Source: Spirosoma pollinicola
GTDB lineage: Bacteria; Bacteroidota; Bacteroidia; Cytophagales; Spirosomataceae
Direction: 5' to 3'
DNA length: 64,000 bases
NCBI RefSeq assembly: GCF_002831565.1
Contig: NZ_CP025096.1
Span: 3,954,501-4,018,500 of the forward strand
This document shows, in pieces, positions 1 through 7,755 of the stretch. The first letter of the stretch is position 1. Each line of letters starts with the position of its first letter. The position numbers and the translations under genes are program-made. The notes under the pieces are model-generated. The model was not told the origin of the DNA and made no database searches. It worked only from the letters and a program-made list of their open reading frames with translations.

Positions 1-1
1 G

Positions 2-2227
2 CTAAGCCCTGCCTATAAAAACATGTTTTTCGTGGCTGAATTCGTCGGAAATCCGGCCAAGTCAGGGATACACGCGTTCAAATTGAAGCCTAAAGGCGCT
101 TCGTTCGAACTGGGCGAAGAGAAGAAAGTGCTGGGTAATGTGCTGGCCACCGGTATCGACTTTGGGCCGGACGGTGCCTTGTACGTAGCCGACTGGATTA
201 ACGGCTGGGATACCAAAGATTACGGCCGTATCTGGAAACTGGACGATAAAGCGGGCGCCGGTTCTGCCGAACGCAAGCTTACCCAAACCCTGCTGGCCGA
301 AAAATTTGCGGGTCGTTCCGAATCGTCTCTGGGTGATTTGCTGAAGAATGCCGACATGCGTGTTCGGCAGAAAGCCCAATTCGAACTGGTGAAACGGGGC
401 GCTAAAGGTGTAGGCATATTGACCGCATCGACCAAACAAACCGACAATCAACTGGCGCGTGTGCATGGGATCTGGGGCATTAGCCAACTGGCCCGTCAGG
501 ATAAACAATATGGTCAGTTATTAATGCCGTTGCTTCAGGATAGCGACCCCGAAATTCGGGCACAGGCCGCTAAATGGCTGGGCGATATTCGCTACAAAGA
601 AGCCGGTGCCTCGCTGATTCCGTTGCTGAGAGATGGTAACAGCCGGGCGCGGTTCTTTGCCGCCGAAGCCCTGGGTCGTATAGCCTACGAGCCTGCCATT
701 CAGCCACTTATTCAACTACTAGAGGCCAACAACGACGAAGACGCCTACATCCGCCATGCGGGCAGTCTGGCCCTGGCACGGATCGGAAAAACGGAGCCTG
801 TTATTGCTTTGGCCACTAATTCATCGCGGGCGGTACGCATTGCCGCCGTGGTGGCCCTTCGGCGTATGAGCAGCCCCGGCATCGCCAATTTCCTGGCCGA
901 TAAAGATGAGTTTATCGTGACCGAAGCCGCTCGCGGCATCAACGATGACCTGTCGATTCCGGAGGCTTTGCCCGCGCTTGGTAAAGTCCTGCAAACGACC
1001 AGTTTCAAAAATGAAGCATTGATCAGACGCGCCATCAACGCCAATCTTCGGGCTGGTACGCCGGAAACCATGCAAACGCTGATGGACTACGCGCAGAAAG
1101 AAGGTGCTCCCGTTGCCATGAGGGCCGAAGCGATGGACGCGCTCAGCACCTGGGCTAAACCTTCAGTGCTGGACCGGGTCGATGGCCGCTATCGGGGGGT
1201 GATCGAGCGTGATGCTGCGGCTATGAAAAGCAAAACAGGCGACGCTTATACCAAACTGCTCACGAGTTCCGAATTGCCCCTGCGGCTCAGCGCCATTAAA
1301 TCCATTGAGCGGATGGGCCTGAAAGAAGCTGGTACGGCACTGTTCAGCCGGTTGACAGAAGATAAGGAACCTGCTGTTCGTATTGCCGCTTTACGAGCAC
1401 TGGCTTCACTGAACGACGCCCAGCAAAGTAAAGCGATTGAGGTGGCAATGGCCGATAAAGAAAAAAGTGTGCGCGTAGCGGGTCTTGACCTATTGAGCAA
1501 AACCACGATGGATAAAGATCGGATGGTAACGCTGCTCTCTGACGTTATCGCAACCCGAACGACCGAAGAAAAACAGGCCGCCCTGCTCACATTGGGGAAA
1601 TTGCCGGTTAAAAATTCGCAGAAAGCGTTCGATCCGTTGCTAACGAAACTACAGGCCGGTGCGCTCCCCGCCGAACTTCAGCTGGAGTTGGGTGAGGCTA
1701 TCGAAAGCAGTAAATCACCCCAGTTGGCCGCCCGCTACAAAGCGATCAACGACAAACTGTCGCCCGATGCGCTGATGGCTTCGTTTAAAGGGAGCTTGCT
1801 GGGTGGCGAGCCGGATTTGGGTCGGCGGATTTTCTTCCGTCACCAGACGGCGCAGTGCATTCGGTGTCATTCTTACGACGACCTGGGCGGCAATGCCGGC
1901 CCGCGTCTGAATGGTGTTGCCAGTCGACTCACCCGCGAGCAGTTGCTTGAGGCCCTCATTAACCCAAGTGCGCGACTGGCACCGGGCTTCGGAACAGTGA
2001 GCCTAAAGCTTAAGAATGGCAAAACCGTGAGCGGTATTTTACAGGGTGAAACCAGCAAGGATGTGTCTGTAAAAGTGGGTGACCAGCCCGATATCGCGGT
2101 GCCGAAAGACCAGATTGCCAAACGGACAAACTCGCCGTCGAGTATGCCCGAAATGAAGTATCTGCTTACCAAGCGGGAAATCCGGGATGTGGTCAGCTTT
2201 CTGTCAACCTTAAAAGAGAAGGAGTAA
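2..2227 (+). CDS. HEAT-repeat protein with C-terminal c-type cytochrome (5' partial)
   Basis: The reading frame is open to the left edge of the window, so the true start lies outside. The visible N-terminal part (about residues 1-75) looks like the end of a glucose/sorbosone-dehydrogenase-like propeller (GIDFGPDGALYVADWING). A long alpha-helical HEAT-repeat stretch follows, with repeated units of the type RAQAAKWLGDIRYKEA and ARFFAAEALGRIAYEPA. The C-terminal 150 residues are a cytochrome c domain: the haem attachment motif CIRCH is encoded at 1856-1870 and a possible Met axial ligand lies in SSMPEM. This order is typical of the large putative membrane-bound dehydrogenase/haem-binding proteins common in Planctomycetes and Cytophagales. 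It is probably a periplasmic oxidoreductase; the substrate is unknown. Confidence is high for the domains, low for function. Confidence 0.85.
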   Translation, partial: LSPAYKNMFFVAEFVGNPAKSGIHAFKLKPKGASFELGEEKKVLGNVLATGIDFGPDGALYVADWINGWDTKDYGRIWKLDDKAGAGSAERKLTQTLLAEKFAGRSESSLGDLLKNADMRVRQKAQFELVKRGAKGVGILTASTKQTDNQLARVHGIWGISQLARQDKQYGQLLMPLLQDSDPEIRAQAAKWLGDIRYKEAGASLIPLLRDGNSRARFFAAEALGRIAYEPAIQPLIQLLEANNDEDAYIRHAGSLALARIGKTEPVIALATNSSRAVRIAAVVALRRMSSPGIANFLADKDEFIVTEAARGINDDLSIPEALPALGKVLQTTSFKNEALIRRAINANLRAGTPETMQTLMDYAQKEGAPVAMRAEAMDALSTWAKPSVLDRVDGRYRGVIERDAAAMKSKTGDAYTKLLTSSELPLRLSAIKSIERMGLKEAGTALFSRLTEDKEPAVRIAALRALASLNDAQQSKAIEVAMADKEKSVRVAGLDLLSKTTMDKDRMVTLLSDVIATRTTEEKQAALLTLGKLPVKNSQKAFDPLLTKLQAGALPAELQLELGEAIESSKSPQLAARYKAINDKLSPDALMASFKGSLLGGEPDLGRRIFFRHQTAQCIRCHSYDDLGGNAGPRLNGVASRLTREQLLEALINPSARLAPGFGTVSLKLKNGKTVSGILQGETSKDVSVKVGDQPDIAVPKDQIAKRTNSPSSMPEMKYLLTKREIRDVVSFLSTLKEKE

Positions 2228-2229
2228 GT

Positions 2230-2285
2230 AATGTGTCTCCTTGTAGTGTCCGTTTTAATAAACGGACACTACAAGGAGACACATT
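2230..2285. repeat. Perfect 26-bp inverted repeat
   Basis: The arms 2230-2255 and 2260-2285 are exact reverse complements with a 4-base loop (taat). It begins 2 bases after the stop codon of the cytochrome gene. It could end transcription, but the arms are much longer than a normal terminator stem and no T-run follows, so it is also a candidate repeat element. No flanking direct repeat is evident. Confidence 0.85.
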
Positions 2286-2382
2286 AGAAGTAGATTAATA
2301 AAGTCTGGTAGGGGTAAACAGTAGCATCAATTACCATATTTTTGATGACTCTCGATATCTTATCTTAAAACCAGATTGATTA

Positions 2383-2955
2383 ATGACCAGTACGTTCACT
2401 CAACATGTTTACGTGGCTTTAGTAGGAGTCACCTTGATTTCTTCCTGTAGCCGTCCTGTTGCTTATTTCCAGCGTGAACCTGCCGCATCCAGGGGGCAGC
2501 AAACCGCGGCACTCGCTTCGCCAGTCCAAAGCGTTACGCCACAGAACCAGACACTGCCACCGGCAACTATGGCAACCGCCAATACCGACGTCTACGCGCT
2601 CGCCGATAACAAACTCGTAACGACCAAAATGTTGCCTGATCGCATGGTACGGGTAAAGAAACTGCTGACCTCAACCACTGGCACGCTAAGCCCGGAAGCC
2701 AATTATACGGCTCACAAGGTTAGCGGTATAGAGCGACTGATGGTAAAGAAAATCAACAAACATATTCGCAAACAACTAGCCCCCAATCAGCCCGAAAAGG
2801 CGATGTTAAGCAAAGGAAAGTTGATTGGTGGGATTGTCTTGCTAATTGCAGGCTTAATAATGCTGATTGCGGGTATGGGTACTGTTGCCTTCATTGGGTT
2901 GATCTTGAGTCTTTTAGGCTTTCTTGGCGTGATCGTTGGCTTGTTCGGAATCTGA
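2383..2955 (+). CDS. Hypothetical lipoprotein with C-terminal hydrophobic hairpin
   Basis: A 190-residue protein that I do not recognise. The N terminus is a lipoprotein signal: a hydrophobic stretch is followed by the lipobox LISSC, with Cys22 as the lipidation site. The middle (about 30-145) is polar and low in structure, with a basic segment (MVKKINKHIRKQLAP). The last 45 residues are Gly/Leu/Ile-rich and could make two closely spaced membrane helices. Similar small proteins with a glycine-rich hydrophobic tail are frequent in Cytophagales. It stands alone, with an inverted repeat upstream and a hairpin about 100 bases downstream. Confidence 0.75.
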   Translation: MTSTFTQHVYVALVGVTLISSCSRPVAYFQREPAASRGQQTAALASPVQSVTPQNQTLPPATMATANTDVYALADNKLVTTKMLPDRMVRVKKLLTSTTGTLSPEANYTAHKVSGIERLMVKKINKHIRKQLAPNQPEKAMLSKGKLIGGIVLLIAGLIMLIAGMGTVAFIGLILSLLGFLGVIVGLFGI

Positions 2956-3307
2956 TCAAATTGGCCATAGTTATAATTAGTATCTTAATACTCCGGTCAG
3001 GAACGCCGAATGGTTGTTTTGACTGTTCTGATAAACTGACATCACACTTTATACCAGACGGGGTGGCTACACGAGTGGCCACCCCGTTTATTTACGGTTA
3101 ATGAGATATTTTGTTTAACAAAAGATCAACAAAAAAGTCTAAGTAATTTTACTTATATATATCTTTAGTGATTAAACGAGAAAGTTGATTCTTTGAAATC
3201 TCAACTTATTGTTTTTCAGTAGCTTGAGGTAAGTCAAGTCTGGTAAAAGATCGTACAATACGAATAATACAAGTTTGTCTCCTGAAACTGGAAACACGTT
3301 CGGGTCT
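2956..3307 (+). other. Intergenic region before the PAS histidine kinase
   Basis: About 350 bases without a gene. It contains a hairpin at 3058-3087 that suits a terminator for the lipoprotein gene, then an AT-rich stretch (3088-3180, with tatatat near 3155) that probably holds the promoter of the kinase. I could not fix a clean -33/-7 pair. Confidence 0.5.
3058..3087 (+). terminator. Probable intrinsic terminator
   Basis: Arms acggggtggc (3058-3067) and gccaccccgt (3078-3087) pair perfectly around a 10-base loop and are followed by ttattta. It lies about 100 bases after the lipoprotein stop codon. Confidence 0.6.
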
Positions 3308-5686
3308 ATGAATTTATCGAATCTACATCCTACCGACCTTCTGCAACGTGTGCTCACTGTTTCCCGGAATAGTGTAGTCGTATTAAAGGCAGTATATGAT
3401 CCTGAGGGACTGCTGACCGATTTGAGGCTAACAATGCTCAACGCCCTGGCCGAACGTGATTTGGGCCGCTCTTTCGCCGATGTGCAGGGCCAGTCGGCCA
3501 GTCAGCTATTCCCGCATCTGGCCGACCCGGCTATCATGAATCGCTACCGGCAGGTAATGGAAACGGGCGACTCTGATCATTTCGAATGGGAGTGTCGGCA
3601 GGTAGGTCAGCCAATGCTAAGTTGGTTTGACGTATCCGTTGCCCGGCTTACTAATTGCCTGCTGCTATCGTACATCGACATCACCCACATTAAAACCTTT
3701 GCTGATGTTTCTAAAGTCAAAAGAACACAACTCGTTACCAGTCAGGCCGAACTCCTAAGTTCTGTACTTGACGGATCGCAAAATTCCATTACGGCATTCG
3801 ACGCTGTCAGGGATGCTGGAGGGAATATAGCTGACTTTCGATACGTGCTTCAGAATGAAGCTAACCGGCAGCGTATTGGTCGTTCCGATGAGCAGGTGAT
3901 TGGGCGAACCATGCTGGAGGTTTTTCCGCTTAAGAAAGAAAAGGGCCTGTTGGACCTGTACGCGAAGGTGGTAAACACCGGTCTTTCACTTCGTACTGAA
4001 ATTGACTTTGATTTTGGCCACGGTACCGGTTGGTATGATTTGTCGGTAGTGAAGCGGGGCGATGGCGTTGTGCTGACTGTTCTGGATAAAACCCTCGAAA
4101 AGCAGGCCGAGCATAACTTTCAAAAGCAGGCCGAACTATTGCAAACCATTAGCGATAACACACCGGTTGGGTTAGTGCTCTGGGATGCCGTGCGCGACAA
4201 TACGCCGGAGCGCACACTGATTGACTTCTGCTACCGGATGAGTAATCCAATGAATACCTATGTAACGGGCTATGCACCCGAAACACTCATTGGTCAGCAA
4301 TTACTAACGTTGTTTCCCCGCTTTCGGGGAACAGAAATGGAATTGGCGCTTCGGGATGTAATCGAAACCGGAGAAAGTAATCGGATGATTTTTACGTACT
4401 ACACCGATTCTAGCGATGCCTGGTTCGACGCGCAGTTCAGCCGGGTGGGAACCGATGCCGTACTGATGACATTTGTGGATATAACCGAACAGCATAAGGT
4501 TCAGCTTGACCAGATAAAGAAGGCTAACCTGATGCAAACGGTTATCAACGCTCAACCATCAGGTATTGTGCTGTTCGACCCGGTGCGGGAGGTGTCAACA
4601 AGTGGTCTGCCGGGTCGTGTAGTCGATTTTACATATGCACTGGTCAATGAAACCCAATTACGCACTACGGGTAAATCAGCCAGGGATGTGATCGGGAATA
4701 CAGTAAGTGGATTATTTCCAAGTTCGGAAGGGCACCAATTGCTTGAATTGATGGTGGAGGTGGCTGAATCCGGAGAGCCCAAAGAATGGCTATTGCCTTT
4801 TTTTAGCGATGGGATAGAGGGATGGTTTCAGGCATCGTTAGTTTGGCACAACGAACAGATACTCTTCACGTTTCTGGATGTGTCGAGGCTCAAAGAACAA
4901 CAACATGCCCTGGAGATGGCTAACCTCGAACTGCGTCGTAGTAACGACAACCTGCAGCAGTTTGCCACTATTGCCAGTCACGATTTACAGGAGCCTCTTC
5001 GGAAAATCCAGTCCTTCGGTAGTATTCTGGCTACAAACGCAGAGCTCGATGAGTCGTCTCAGGACATGATTGCTCGAATGCAGAAGGCAGCCCAGCGGAT
5101 GTCGGAACTGATCCGGGATTTACTCGATTATTCGCGGGTGTCGACCCGTCGGGCACCTTTCGAAGCCGTGCCATTAACCAAACTGATAACCGACATTCGG
5201 GATACACTGTTTGTAGCGATAGAGGAGTCTGGAGGACGAATCGACTACGGCGAATTACCCGTCGTCTATGGCGATAAAACCCAGTTAGAGCAATTGTTTC
5301 AGAATCTGTTGTCCAATGCTATTAAGTTTCGCCGTTCTGGCGTGGTACCTTATGTTCAGATTACCAGTCGGTGCCTGAGTATTACTAATTTGCCGGATCT
5401 GGTGGCTGGGCAAGTACGAGCCGCAACCAGATCCGATAGCAGTACTAGCCGGTTGTTTCATGAAATTAACATTACAGACAACGGTATTGGGTTTGAGGAG
5501 AAATACTTAGACCGTATTTTTCAGGTTTTTCAGCGACTGCATAGCAAAAGCCACTATCCTGGTACAGGCGTAGGGTTGGCGATCTGCCGTAAAGTTATTG
5601 AAAATCATGGGGGCGTTTTAACGGCCTCAAGCCAGCCAGACATCGGCACAACATTCAGCGTATATATCCCGGCAATTGAAGGGTAA
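3308..5686 (+). CDS. Multi-PAS sensor histidine kinase
   Basis: A soluble sensor kinase: no signal peptide or membrane helix is visible, so it acts in the cytoplasm. About 540 residues of four consecutive PAS-like modules (repeats such as VIGRTMLEVFP, LIGQQLLTLFPRF and VIGNTVSGLFP mark equivalent helices) lead by a coiled linker to the HisKA H-box ASHDLQEPLRK, with the phospho-accepting His at about residue 558. An HATPase domain follows with N-box NLLSNAIKFR, G1 DNGIGFEEKY, F-box RIFQVFQRLH and G2 GTGVGLAICRK. No receiver domain is attached. I chose the ATG at 3308; a TTG at 3275 gives 11 more residues. The PYP gene starts 57 bases downstream on the same strand, so this kinase is a candidate partner of the light sensor, but co-transcription is not proven. 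The kinase call itself is secure. Confidence 0.92.
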   Translation: MNLSNLHPTDLLQRVLTVSRNSVVVLKAVYDPEGLLTDLRLTMLNALAERDLGRSFADVQGQSASQLFPHLADPAIMNRYRQVMETGDSDHFEWECRQVGQPMLSWFDVSVARLTNCLLLSYIDITHIKTFADVSKVKRTQLVTSQAELLSSVLDGSQNSITAFDAVRDAGGNIADFRYVLQNEANRQRIGRSDEQVIGRTMLEVFPLKKEKGLLDLYAKVVNTGLSLRTEIDFDFGHGTGWYDLSVVKRGDGVVLTVLDKTLEKQAEHNFQKQAELLQTISDNTPVGLVLWDAVRDNTPERTLIDFCYRMSNPMNTYVTGYAPETLIGQQLLTLFPRFRGTEMELALRDVIETGESNRMIFTYYTDSSDAWFDAQFSRVGTDAVLMTFVDITEQHKVQLDQIKKANLMQTVINAQPSGIVLFDPVREVSTSGLPGRVVDFTYALVNETQLRTTGKSARDVIGNTVSGLFPSSEGHQLLELMVEVAESGEPKEWLLPFFSDGIEGWFQASLVWHNEQILFTFLDVSRLKEQQHALEMANLELRRSNDNLQQFATIASHDLQEPLRKIQSFGSILATNAELDESSQDMIARMQKAAQRMSELIRDLLDYSRVSTRRAPFEAVPLTKLITDIRDTLFVAIEESGGRIDYGELPVVYGDKTQLEQLFQNLLSNAIKFRRSGVVPYVQITSRCLSITNLPDLVAGQVRAATRSDSSTSRLFHEINITDNGIGFEEKYLDRIFQVFQRLHSKSHYPGTGVGLAICRKVIENHGGVLTASSQPDIGTTFSVYIPAIEG

Positions 5687-5743
5687 CTAATTTGAAATCA
5701 TAAATTTACCATTCTTCCTCTTTAACTTGACAACTTAATCTTT

Positions 5744-6121
5744 ATGAATCAAACCGTACTGTTCTCCGACGCTAACCTTCTCGACTGGCTCGAAAAACAA
5801 ACGAACGAACAACTCGACGAGGCACCCTTCGGGGTCGTCCGTATGACGCGCGAAGGCGTCGTTGTTGCTTACTGTAAATCCGAATCGCACATCACCGGAA
5901 TAGATCAAGGCTATGCTCTGGGTAAGTACTACTTCACGCAAATTGCCCCCTGCGCCAACAACATGATGATCGCGGCAAAGTACGCACAGCCAACGCTCGA
6001 CGAAGAACTGAATTACATACTTACCTACGTGTGCGAACCCATTAAAGTGCGGTTACGATTACTCAAATCAGAACAGAGCCGGTATCAGTATTTTCTGGTC
6101 AATCGCAAGCATTATTCTTAA
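5744..6121 (+). CDS. pyp: Photoactive yellow protein (blue-light receptor)
   Basis: A 125-residue single PAS-fold protein, the usual length of PYP (the Halorhodospira protein has 125). PYP binds p-coumaric acid by a thioester to one cysteine and undergoes a photocycle under blue light. Aligned by eye with the Halorhodospira protein, the key residues are present: chromophore cysteine Cys70 in the motif IAPC (Cys69 there), Tyr43 and Glu47 that hydrogen-bond the phenolate (Tyr42, Glu46), Thr51 (Thr50), and Tyr91/Tyr95 (Tyr94, Tyr98). Arg52 is replaced by Ile53, and Met100 by Cys97. The stop codon overlaps the next start by one base (TAATG). The following PAS and ligase genes make an operon that suits chromophore loading. 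I am confident of the family; the lit-state partner is unknown. Confidence 0.93.
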   Translation: MNQTVLFSDANLLDWLEKQTNEQLDEAPFGVVRMTREGVVVAYCKSESHITGIDQGYALGKYYFTQIAPCANNMMIAAKYAQPTLDEELNYILTYVCEPIKVRLRLLKSEQSRYQYFLVNRKHYS

Positions 6122-6531
6122 TGGAAACAGCCTCCCAACAGCACCTGCAAAAGCTGGTAAGGCTTCTGGACCGCGCACCCGTAGCGATGGCCGAGATTAA
6201 TGCAGCGGGAGTGATCCGTCAGGTAAATCCAAAGGCCGTTCAACTGATGATGCCAATGGCCGCCTATCTGGATCTGCCCGGCGATAATCTGCTTCATACG
6301 CTGACCGGATTTTTGCCCTCGCTGGAACAAGACATTGCTAACTTTGATGCGAGCACGGGCCTGATTGTTGACCAGAAGCCATACCGTATTTATTTTGTTA
6401 CGGGCGAGTTTAAGGTAGAGCGATTTTTTAGCCTGACTGTTGAAAAAATATCGGCTGATAGCCTGCTTATTTTCTTTGATGATGTGACAGATTTCCTCAC
6501 TAAAGTCGATGCACTTCGCCAATCTTTATGA
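6121..6531 (+). CDS. Small single-domain PAS protein
   Basis: A 136-residue protein made of one PAS-like domain: an N-terminal amphipathic helix, then RAPVAMAEINAAGVIRQVNP, the usual entry strand pair of a PAS core, and a final strand ending LLIFFDDVTDF that matches the end of a PAS domain. It has no output domain. It starts on the last base of the PYP stop codon and its own stop overlaps the ligase start by four bases (ATGA), so it is translationally coupled to both. It lacks the PYP cysteine motif, so it is not a second PYP. It may relay or modulate the PYP signal; that role is inference from position only. Confidence 0.85.
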   Translation: METASQQHLQKLVRLLDRAPVAMAEINAAGVIRQVNPKAVQLMMPMAAYLDLPGDNLLHTLTGFLPSLEQDIANFDASTGLIVDQKPYRIYFVTGEFKVERFFSLTVEKISADSLLIFFDDVTDFLTKVDALRQSL

Positions 6532-7631
6532 TTTGGACTCCCGATAATGTAAAGCGGATTGTTCTTGATATGGCGGGGCGGATTCGGCAACAGCCCCATG
6601 CCGGATTGCCCTCAACCGTTTCGCCAAGCCTCGATCTATACTACGATTTGGGTATGGACTCCCTGCAACGGATGGAGCTGGCGGCCTGTTTGAACGAATT
6701 TTTTGGTCTTCTTGACGGCTCATCAGAAAACTACTTGCTGGCCGGAACCACCCTGGAGCATTGGGTAAACTGCATTTTGCGGGCACGACAGCAATCCGAC
6801 GACTGGCTAACCTTCCGAACCTCTGGTAGTACCGGTGTCGCCAAGCCCGTTCGGCATTCAATGGTATCGCTGCTGGCGGAGGCCCAATTCCTGAGCCAAC
6901 TACTACCCCGCCCCCGACAGGTCGTTAGTTTAGTGGCGGCCAATCATATATATGGATTCATCTATACGATTCTGTTGCCGGCAATCTGGGCATGCCCGCT
7001 GCGTTTGCTGGCCGATGTTAAACCAAGCGATATCGACTCGGAGACGCTACTTATCGGCACGCCATTTACCTGGGAATTTTTGCATCGGTCCTTGACGGCT
7101 GGCACACGGCTTGGTTGCCGGGGGGTAACCTCAACGGCTCCAATGCCGCCCGGATTGTTTGCCCGGCTTACAGAGTCGGGTGTTGGTTTAACGGAGATTT
7201 ATGGGTCATCAGACACGGGTGGCCTGGCCTGGCGTTGTCAGCCCGATGCGCCGTTTACATTGTTCTCGTTCCTAAATCTGCTTCCCGGCGATCCGCCAAC
7301 CGTGATTCGTACTGATACCGGAGAATCGTTCCTCCTGCCCGACCGGGTTGACCGGGTATCGCTCCGCGAAATTCGGGTACTGGGTCGTCTGGACAACGCC
7401 GTGCAAATAGCCGGTGTTAATGTCTATCCGGCCCATATTCGGCAGGTGATAGAAGGGTGCCCGCTGGTTGCCGAGTGCGATGTATACGCCAAAGCCGATG
7501 CGGGGGTTAGCCAGCTATATGGCGCGATTCGCCTGCGAACGCTTAATGACCCAAACCGGGAGGCCTGTCTGCGCTGGATACGGGAACACCTCACCGCCCC
7601 TGAAACGCCCAAACACCTGTATTTATATTGA
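6528..7631 (+). CDS. pcl: 4-coumarate-CoA ligase, PYP-activation type, with carrier-like N terminus
   Basis: A 367-residue adenylate-forming (ANL) enzyme, much shorter than ordinary acyl-CoA ligases (500 or more). Residues 1-85 resemble an acyl carrier protein, with DLGMDSLQRMEL holding a Ser45 in the DSL position used for phosphopantetheine. The AMP-binding part has the phosphate loop TSGSTGVAKP (98-107), the YGSSDTGG motif (225-232) and the late motif GRLDNAVQIAGVNVYP. Short ligases of this kind beside PYP genes activate p-coumaric acid so that it can be attached to the PYP cysteine. The gene overlaps the PAS gene by four bases. A tyrosine ammonia lyase, which makes the coumaric acid, is not in the window. 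The assignment as Pcl rests on fold plus context. Confidence 0.85.
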   Translation: MIWTPDNVKRIVLDMAGRIRQQPHAGLPSTVSPSLDLYYDLGMDSLQRMELAACLNEFFGLLDGSSENYLLAGTTLEHWVNCILRARQQSDDWLTFRTSGSTGVAKPVRHSMVSLLAEAQFLSQLLPRPRQVVSLVAANHIYGFIYTILLPAIWACPLRLLADVKPSDIDSETLLIGTPFTWEFLHRSLTAGTRLGCRGVTSTAPMPPGLFARLTESGVGLTEIYGSSDTGGLAWRCQPDAPFTLFSFLNLLPGDPPTVIRTDTGESFLLPDRVDRVSLREIRVLGRLDNAVQIAGVNVYPAHIRQVIEGCPLVAECDVYAKADAGVSQLYGAIRLRTLNDPNREACLRWIREHLTAPETPKHLYLY

Positions 7632-7755
7632 GGTGAATGTGTTTCGACCTTACATGGGCAGGCTGTTATTACGCCAAAGAAATCTTTTTTTTGCGTGATT
7701 TTGGTCTTAGCTTGGCGGCCATTATATGCGTTCAGTACAGGCACACGATCAGGCT

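Noticed and set aside
6121-6531. Second PYP-like chromoprotein
   Set aside because: It is a PAS domain but lacks the APC cysteine motif and the Tyr/Glu pair that hold the chromophore.
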